Shown here piece after piece: positions 58,663-64,000 of a stretch of 64,000 bases of DNA (position 1 is its first letter; the number at the start of each line of letters is the position of its first letter). Both the position numbers and the translations under genes were made by a program. The notes below the pieces were generated by a model. The model was not told the origin of the DNA, made no database searches, and saw only the letters and a list, made by a program, of their open reading frames with translations. Location of the stretch: assembly GCF_014651015.1 (NCBI RefSeq), contig NZ_BMWB01000004.1, positions 248,001 through 312,000 on the forward strand, written 5' to 3'. Source of the stretch: Streptomyces xantholiticus (GTDB lineage Bacteria > Actinomycetota > Actinomycetes > Streptomycetales > Streptomycetaceae).

Positions 58663-60318
58663 CTACGAGACGGCGGCCGCCGCCGCCCTCCCCGCCGACC
58701 GGCCCGAGAAGAGGCAGCCCCCGAGGAACGTGCCCTCCAGCGAACGGTAGCCGTGGACGCCCCCGCCGCCGAAGCCCGCCGCCTCGCCCGCCGCGTACAG
58801 ACCTTCCAGCGGCGTACCCGACTTCCCCAGCACCCGCGACGACAGGTCCGTCTCCAGGCCGCCGAGCGACTTGCGGGTCAGGATGTTCAGCCGTACGGCG
58901 ATCAGCGGGCCCGCCTTCGGGTCCAGCAGGCGGTGCGGGGCGGCGGTGCGGATCAGCTTGTCGCCGAGGTACTTACGGGCACCGCGGATCGCCGTGACCT
59001 GGAGGTCCTTGGTGAACGGGTTCGCGATCTCCCGGTCCCGGCCCGTGATCTCGCGCCGCAGCTCCGCCTCGTCGATCAGATCGTCGCCGGTGAGTGCGTT
59101 CATGCCGCGCACCAGCGCGCCCAGGTCCTTCTCCACGACGAAGTCGACGCCGTTGTCCATGAACGCCTTCACCGGCGCCGGTACCTCCGCCCTCGCCCGC
59201 ACGAGGACGTCACGGACGGACTTCCCCGTGAGGTCCGGGTTCTGCTCGGAGCCCGACAGGGCGAACTCCTTGCCGATGATCTTCTGGTCGAGCACGAACC
59301 AGGTGTAGCCGTGGCCGGTCCGCATGATGTGGTCGAGCGTGCCGAGGGTGTCGAAGCCGGGGAACAGCGGTACCGGCAGCCGTCTGCCCCGCGCGTCCAG
59401 CCAGAGGGAGGACGGGCCGGGCAGGATCCGGATGCCGTGCTTGGCCCAGATCGGATTCCAGTTCTCGATGCCCTCGGTGTAGTGCCACATCCGGTCGCGG
59501 TTGATGTGGCTCGCGCCGGCGCGCTCCGCGATGCCCAGCATCAGCCCGTCGACATGCGCGGGCACGCCGGAGAGCATCTTCTCGGGCGGGGTGCCGAGCC
59601 GCTTCGGCCACTGGGCGCGTACGAGGTCGTGGTTGCCGCCGATGCCGCCCGAGGTGACGACGACCGCCTGCGCCCGGTACTCGAAGGCACCGGTCACCTC
59701 GCGGCTGCTCGCCACGCCCCGCTCCACGTCGGACGGCCGGAGGATCTCGCCGGTGACGGTGTCCAGACTGCCCGCACTTCGGCCCAGTCCGGTGACCCGG
59801 TGCCGGAACCTGAGCTGCACCAGCCCCTTCGCGACGCCTTCTCGTACCCGCCGCTCGAAGGGGGCGACCAGCCCGGGGCCGGTGCCCCAGGTGATGTGGA
59901 AACGCGGCACGGAGTTGCCGTGGCCGTTCGCGTCGTAGCCGCCGCGCTCCGCCCAGCCGACGACGGGGAAGAACCGCACGCCCTGCCGGTGCAGCCAGGC
60001 CCGTTTCTCGCCCGCCGCGAAGTCGACGTACGCCTCGGCCCATGTGCGCGGCCAGTGGTCCTCGTCGCGGTCGAAGCCGGCGGTGCCCAGCCAGTCCTGG
60101 AGTGCGAGGGCGTGGCTGTCCTTGATGCGCAACCGGCGCTGCTCGGGCGAGTCGACGAAGAAGAGGCCGCCGAAGGACCAGTGCGCCTGACCACCGATGG
60201 ACTGCTCGGGCTCCTGGTCGAGGAGGATGACCTTGCGACCGGCGTCGACGAGTTCGGCGGTGGCCACGAGTCCGGCGAGTCCCGCCCCGATCACGATCAC
60301 GTCAGCGTCGTACGCCAT
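58663..60318 (-). CDS. FAD-dependent dehydrogenase (KSTD/fumarate reductase-like)
   Basis: 551 residues from the ATG at 60318; the longer frame upstream is rejected because it overlaps the NUDIX gene. FAD site DVIVIGAGLAGLVATAELVDAGRKVILLDQEP and GGQAHWSFGGLFFVDSP; C-terminal GLYAAGEAAGFGGGGVHGYRSLEGTFLGGCLFSGRSAGR. It belongs to the FAD_binding_2 family that includes 3-ketosteroid dehydrogenases. The substrate is unknown. Divergent from the NUDIX hydrolase. Confidence 0.93.
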   Translation of the reverse strand: MAYDADVIVIGAGLAGLVATAELVDAGRKVILLDQEPEQSIGGQAHWSFGGLFFVDSPEQRRLRIKDSHALALQDWLGTAGFDRDEDHWPRTWAEAYVDFAAGEKRAWLHRQGVRFFPVVGWAERGGYDANGHGNSVPRFHITWGTGPGLVAPFERRVREGVAKGLVQLRFRHRVTGLGRSAGSLDTVTGEILRPSDVERGVASSREVTGAFEYRAQAVVVTSGGIGGNHDLVRAQWPKRLGTPPEKMLSGVPAHVDGLMLGIAERAGASHINRDRMWHYTEGIENWNPIWAKHGIRILPGPSSLWLDARGRRLPVPLFPGFDTLGTLDHIMRTGHGYTWFVLDQKIIGKEFALSGSEQNPDLTGKSVRDVLVRARAEVPAPVKAFMDNGVDFVVEKDLGALVRGMNALTGDDLIDEAELRREITGRDREIANPFTKDLQVTAIRGARKYLGDKLIRTAAPHRLLDPKAGPLIAVRLNILTRKSLGGLETDLSSRVLGKSGTPLEGLYAAGEAAGFGGGGVHGYRSLEGTFLGGCLFSGRSAGRAAAAAVS

Positions 60319-60414
60319 GGTCTTCCGTTCGTCCGTCGGGCACCGTGGCACCCGATCCTCCTTACGGGTGAGTAACTCGTCAATGGCGGCGGAGGGCGGT
60401 GCTTGGATGGGTGC

Positions 60415-60984
60415 ATGACGTCGCCCGGACCCGCGGAAGAGATCCTCGACATCGTCGACGAGCACGACGAGGTGGTCGGACAGGCCCCGCGCGGCGAGGC
60501 GTACGCCCTCGGGCTGCGTCACCGGTGTGCGTTCATCCTGGTCAGGGATGCCGCGGGACGCGTCTTCGTGCACCGGCGCACCGCCACGAAACTGGTCTTC
60601 CCCTCGCTCCACGACATGTTCGTCGGCGGCGTCGTGGGCGCCGGGGAGAGCTACGACGAGGCCGCGCTGCGCGAGGCGGAGGAGGAGCTGGGGGTGCGCG
60701 GGCTGCCCCGGCCCGTCCCTCTGTTCAAGTTCCTGTATGAGGGCGAGAGCGACGGCGGCCCCGGACCGAGCTGGTGGTCGTACGTCTACGAGGTCCGCTG
60801 CGAGCTCCCCGTGGACCCGCAGAAGGAGGAGGTCGCCTGGCACGGCTTCCTTACGGAGGCCGAGCTGGAGGCTGGGCTTCGCGAGTGGGAATGGGTGCCG
60901 GACGGGCTGGCCGCCTACGAGCGCCTCAAGGCCCACCGGGCCGTCCGGCGGCCGGCGCCGGGCCGCCCGCAGCACCGCAGGTAG
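60415..60984 (+). CDS. NUDIX hydrolase
   Basis: 189 residues from the ATG at 60415; an ATG four codons upstream is possible. NUDIX box GVVGAGESYDEAALREAEEE then LGV, matching GX5EX7REUXEEXGU exactly. N-terminal part DIVDEHDEVVGQAPRGEAYALGLRHRCAFILV resembles isopentenyl-diphosphate-isomerase-like NUDIX members. It hydrolyses a nucleoside-diphosphate-linked compound, unknown. Followed 10 bp later by two DUF202 genes. Confidence 0.92.
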   Translation: MTSPGPAEEILDIVDEHDEVVGQAPRGEAYALGLRHRCAFILVRDAAGRVFVHRRTATKLVFPSLHDMFVGGVVGAGESYDEAALREAEEELGVRGLPRPVPLFKFLYEGESDGGPGPSWWSYVYEVRCELPVDPQKEEVAWHGFLTEAELEAGLREWEWVPDGLAAYERLKAHRAVRRPAPGRPQHRR

Positions 60985-60994
60985 GGTGCGCTGC

Positions 60995-61384
60995 GTGAGC
61001 GACTTCGTACAGAGCCTGCGGCTGTGGTTCGCACCGGCCCGGATCAGGGGCGAGGGCGAGACCCCCGACTACCGGTTCTCGCTCGCCAACGAGCGGACGT
61101 TTCTCGCCTGGGTCCGTACGGCGCTCGCCCTCATCGGCGGCGGTTTCGCGGTCGACCAGTTCCTGCCGGAGCTGCACCGGGGCGTACGGGCGGGGCTGGC
61201 GCTCGCACTGATCGGGGCCGGGGCGGCGTGTGCCGTGCGGGCCGTGAACCACTGGGTACGGTGCGAGCGGGCCATGCGCCGCGGCGAGGACCTGCCGGTT
61301 TCCCGGTTCCCGGCACTGCTGGCGGTCGTGGTCGCGGTCGTGTCGGTCACCATGGTGGTGGTCGTGGCGTGGGGCGACGTGTGA
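60995..61384 (+). CDS. DUF202 membrane protein (YidH-like), larger copy
   Basis: 129 residues from the GTG at 60995. DUF202 signature: DYRFSLANERTFLAWVRTALALIGGGFAV, then three membrane helices (GLALALIGAGAACAVRAV and ALLAVVVAVVSVTMVVVVAW). Function of DUF202 is not known in bacteria. The stop overlaps the next DUF202 gene (GTGA), so the pair is translated together and may form a heteromer. Confidence 0.88.
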   Translation: MSDFVQSLRLWFAPARIRGEGETPDYRFSLANERTFLAWVRTALALIGGGFAVDQFLPELHRGVRAGLALALIGAGAACAVRAVNHWVRCERAMRRGEDLPVSRFPALLAVVVAVVSVTMVVVVAWGDV

Positions 61385-61683
61385 GCGGCCCTGCCCGCGA
61401 TCCGGGGCTGCAACCGGAGCGGACCCGGCTGGCATGGCGCCGGACCACGCTGACCTGCACGGTGGTGGCGGTCCTCGCCGCCAGGCAGACGGCACAGGAC
61501 ACGGTCCTCGCCGCGGCGATGAGTGTGCTCGCCTGGCTCGGGTTCCTGGCGGTCGCGCACCGGCGCGTCGGGGCGATGGACGCGCCCCGGCCGCGGCCCA
61601 TGCCGGTGGGCGGCGCGATCGCGGCGGTGCTGTGTGTGCTGGCGCTGGCGCTGGCGGCGTTCGCCATGGCGATCGCGACCTGA
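61381..61683 (+). CDS. DUF202 membrane protein, smaller copy
   Basis: 100 residues from the GTG at 61381, overlapping the preceding DUF202 gene by four bases. LQPERTRLAWRRTTLTCTVVAVLAARQ carries the family motif; three helices follow (AAMSVLAWLGFLAVAHRRVG and AIAAVLCVLALALAAFAMAI). The paired small/large DUF202 arrangement is common in actinobacteria. Confidence 0.88.
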   Translation: MSGPARDPGLQPERTRLAWRRTTLTCTVVAVLAARQTAQDTVLAAAMSVLAWLGFLAVAHRRVGAMDAPRPRPMPVGGAIAAVLCVLALALAAFAMAIAT

Positions 61684-61827
61684 CGTGAGGAGGGCGGTGC
61701 GGCGCAAGCCGCGTCGCCCGGGCATCCGTTCCCTCGCGACGTGACGCGCGGCGCGGGCCCGGCCCGTCGGCGGAGACTAGCCTGGGAAACAGACATAACG
61801 TCATGAATCACACCAGAGGTGAGCGCC

Positions 61828-62124
61828 ATGACCGTTGCCCACCAGGAGCACCCCACGCACGAACACGCCCACGGTCCGGCCTGCGGCCACAGCGAGATCC
61901 CGCACGGCGACCACGTCGACTACGCGCATGACGGGCATCTCCACCGGGAGCACTCCGGTCACTGGGACGAGTGCGAGCCCGGCGAGCACGTGTCGCACAG
62001 CGGGCACGCACACGAGCACGGCGCAGGGTGCGGCCATCCCGCCGTGGTGCACGGCGATCACGTCGACTACGTCCACGACGGGCACCGGCACGCGGAGCAC
62101 GAAGGACACTGGGACGATCACTGA
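61828..62124 (+). CDS. His-rich repeat protein, probable metal-binding
   Basis: 98 residues from the ATG at 61828, with GAGGTGAG upstream. About 30 percent His. Two copies of a ~45-residue unit: HGPACGHSEIPHGDHVDYAH then DGHLHREHSGHWDE, and HGAGCGHPAVVHGDHVDYVH then DGHRHAEHEGHWDD. Each has a Cys and HGDHVDY/DGHxH ligands, suited to Zn, Ni or Co binding. In Streptomyces such proteins are usually annotated vaguely as zinc-related, but no function is proven. It may store or buffer metal. Confidence 0.85.
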   Translation: MTVAHQEHPTHEHAHGPACGHSEIPHGDHVDYAHDGHLHREHSGHWDECEPGEHVSHSGHAHEHGAGCGHPAVVHGDHVDYVHDGHRHAEHEGHWDDH

Positions 62125-62245
62125 GGCGACGGCCGGAACGATCGCCGGCACGACCGCCGGGACACGTCTCCCGTGGTTTCCCGCTCGGGGATCAACTGGC
62201 AGGCTTCGAGGGCCGATTCAATCGACCGTACCCCGGGGGAGCCGC

Positions 62246-63160
62246 ATGCCCGCCACCGAGCCCTACACCGTCGAACTGACGCCGCATGTCCACGCCTATG
62301 TACAGCCCGACGGCGGCTGGTGCCTGAACAACGCGGGATTCGTCAGCGACGGGGAGTCCACGCTTCTCGTCGACACCGCGGCCACCGAGCGGCGGGCCCG
62401 GGCGCTGCGTGACGCGCTGCTGGCGACCGGCGCCCCGCTCCCCCGCACCGTCGTCAACACCCACCACCACGGCGATCACACCTACGGCAACGGGCTCTTC
62501 CTGCCGGAGGCCGTGGTGGTGGGGCACGAGTCGTGCCGGAGCGAGCTCCTCGCCGCAGGCCGCCAACTCGATCTGATCTGGCCGCAGACCGACTTCGGCG
62601 ACATCCGGATCACCGCACCGGCCGTCACGTACGACGACCGCCTGACGGTCCACGTCGGGGACATCGAGGTGCGGCTCATCCATCCCGGCGGGGTCGCCCA
62701 CACGACCGGTGACACGGTCGTGCACCTGCCCCGGCAGGGGATCGTCTTCACCGGCGACCTGATCTTCCAGGGCGGTACACCGTTCGTCCCGATGGGCTCG
62801 CTCAGCGGGTCGCTGCGGGCCCTCGGGGTGCTGCGCTCGCTCGACGCAGAGACGGTGGTGCCGGGACACGGGCCGATCACCGATCCCTCGGCGTACGACG
62901 CGACCGAGCGCTATCTGCGGTACGTCGCCGAACTGGCCGAGGAGGGGCACGCCAAGGGGCGCACACCGCTGGAGACGGCGCAGGCCGCGGACCTGGGGGC
63001 CTTCGCGGAACTGAGGGAGAGCGAACGTCTGGTGGCCAACCTGCACCGGGCCTACGCGGAACTGGACGGACTGCCCGAGGGTTCGCCGCTGGACCCCGTC
63101 GCGGTGTTCGCCGACATGGCGGCGATGAACGGCGGGGTGCCGGTGGCCTGCCACGCCTGA
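62246..63160 (+). CDS. MBL-fold hydrolase
   Basis: 304 residues from the ATG at 62246, with GGGGGAGC upstream. Zinc site VVNTHHHGDHTYGNGLFLP (HxHxDH), later HPGGVAHTTGDTVVHLPRQGIVFTGDLIFQGGTP and PGHGPITDP. Similar to cyclase-type quinoprotein relay or lactonase families; the reaction is unknown. Separated from the His-rich gene by 121 bp. Confidence 0.9.
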   Translation: MPATEPYTVELTPHVHAYVQPDGGWCLNNAGFVSDGESTLLVDTAATERRARALRDALLATGAPLPRTVVNTHHHGDHTYGNGLFLPEAVVVGHESCRSELLAAGRQLDLIWPQTDFGDIRITAPAVTYDDRLTVHVGDIEVRLIHPGGVAHTTGDTVVHLPRQGIVFTGDLIFQGGTPFVPMGSLSGSLRALGVLRSLDAETVVPGHGPITDPSAYDATERYLRYVAELAEEGHAKGRTPLETAQAADLGAFAELRESERLVANLHRAYAELDGLPEGSPLDPVAVFADMAAMNGGVPVACHA

Positions 63161-63255
63161 CGCGGCGCGTTCCCCGCGGGTGCGGCGGCCCGACCCCACC
63201 GCACCCTGCTCCGATGTGATCCCGACATCGCTTCGACCAGCCCACTGGACGACAT

Positions 63256-63269
63256 ACCGACTGGTCGGT
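63256..63269. promoter_or_regulatory. Palindrome ACCGACTGGTCGGT, operator-like
   Basis: Perfect 6-bp arms around TG, 44 bp before the phosphotransferase start. It resembles TetR operators; no regulator gene is in the visible part. Confidence 0.6.
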
Positions 63270-63312
63270 CATCATGAACGCGTTCCCAGGACCGCCCCCG
63301 GAGGTGCGCACC

Positions 63313-64000
63313 ATGAGCTCAGTCCCCCCAGGCCTCGATCCCGAGCAGCTGCGCGGTCATCTGGACCGTGAGCGGCCAGGACTGGTGCGCGGACCGCTCA
63401 GCGCCCGGCTGATCCAGGGCGGCCGTTCCAACCTCACCTACACGGTCACCGACGGCACCTCCCGCTGGGTCGTCCGCCGGCCCCCGCTCGGTCACGTCCT
63501 CGCGACCGCGCACGACATGAAGCGCGAGCACCGGGTGATCAGCGCGCTGGCACCGACCGCGGTCCCCGTGGCGCAGCCCGTGCTGTTCTGCGAGGACGAG
63601 TCGGTCATCGGGTCGCCGTTCTACGTCATGGAGTTCGTCGACGGCACCCCGTACCGCACCGCGGAGCAGCTCGCTCCGCTCGGTACGGAGCGCACCCGCA
63701 ACGCGGTGCTGTCCCTCGTCGACACCCTCGTCGACCTGCACGCCGTCGACCCCGAGGCGGTCGGCCTCGGCGACTTCGGCCGGCCCGAGGGCTTCCTCGA
63801 CCGGCAGCTGCGGCGCTGGGGCAAGCAGCTGGCGGCCTCACGGGGCCGCGAACTGGCCGGCATCGACGAGCTGCACGCCGCTCTGGGGCGCGCGCTTCCC
63901 ACCTCGCCCACGGCCGCCGTCGTCCACGGCGACTACCGTCTCGACAACGTCCTGATCGGCGACGACGACCGGATCAAGGCGGTCCTGGACTGGGAGATGT
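63313..64000 (+). CDS. APH-family phosphotransferase, truncated at window edge
   Basis: At least 229 residues from the ATG at 63313 (MSSVPPGLDPEQLRGHL); the C-terminal end is beyond the window. Choline/aminoglycoside kinase-like fold: SRWVVRRPPLGHVLATAHDMKREHRVISAL (nucleotide-binding region), VIGSPFYVMEFVDGTPYRTAEQL, catalytic VVHGDYRLDNVLIGDDDRIKAVLDWEM (HGDxxxxN and DWE). Commonly next to acyl-CoA dehydrogenases in actinobacteria, with uncertain substrate. A palindrome sits just upstream. Confidence 0.92.
   Translation, partial: MSSVPPGLDPEQLRGHLDRERPGLVRGPLSARLIQGGRSNLTYTVTDGTSRWVVRRPPLGHVLATAHDMKREHRVISALAPTAVPVAQPVLFCEDESVIGSPFYVMEFVDGTPYRTAEQLAPLGTERTRNAVLSLVDTLVDLHAVDPEAVGLGDFGRPEGFLDRQLRRWGKQLAASRGRELAGIDELHAALGRALPTSPTAAVVHGDYRLDNVLIGDDDRIKAVLDWEM

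Overview
The window comes from a high-GC filamentous actinobacterium, almost certainly a Streptomyces. It has very strong G/C preference at third codon positions and a complete Pup-proteasome locus. It also has mycothiol genes (mshC and a mycothiol-dependent formaldehyde dehydrogenase), a gylR-glpF-glpK-glpD glycerol operon and a pair of chaplin genes, which are specific to aerial-hypha-forming streptomycetes. The gene order matches what I recall of the S. coelicolor SCO1631-SCO1690 region. I could not run a search, so species and strain are not assigned.

Bases 1-17,600 hold the Pup-proteasome neighbourhood, mostly on the minus strand. Reading back from the ferredoxin at 16.6 kb the order is arc (AAA ring), dop, pup, prcB, prcA, then an inserted LacI regulator/MFS exporter pair. 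After that come pafA, two FKBP prolyl isomerases, pafB, pafC, a small zinc-ribbon protein, a small membrane protein, tatA, tatC and the start of a HelY/Mtr4-like helicase that runs off the left edge. Pup ends in Gln (needs Dop deamidation), PrcB carries the HG|TT propeptide junction, and Arc ends in the QYL proteasome-docking tail.

Bases 17,700-28,200 carry trmI, an M50/CBS site-2 protease, a RecB-like Fe-S nuclease, a NarL-type response regulator, a peptide-binding lipoprotein, a HAD phosphatase and metH. Bases 28,400-33,400 are the glycerol regulon with a shared 17-bp GylR-like operator. Bases 33,700-39,400 hold a conserved actinobacterial group: PAC2 protein, mshC, SCO1664-family kinase-like protein, DUF3090, MSMEG_4193 phosphatase and CorA.

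Bases 39,700-64,000 are more mixed. They hold a ferritin-like protein, an LLM flavin enzyme behind a perfect palindrome, an aldo/keto reductase and a RecD-like protein that has lost its Walker motifs. Then come the chaplins chpC/chpH, an M20 peptidase, tRNA-Leu(GAG), a TetR/SMR operon, an RluA enzyme, mscR with an MBL partner and an amino acid permease. A decaying gluconate locus follows (gntK intact, gntP broken, a possible regulator remnant). The window ends with a Mo-oxidoreductase/cytochrome b pair, an FAD dehydrogenase, NUDIX, two DUF202 proteins, a His-rich metal-binding repeat protein, an MBL hydrolase and a truncated APH-family phosphotransferase.

Strong hairpin terminators separate most transcription units. 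Several perfect palindromes next to regulators or in divergent promoters look like operators.
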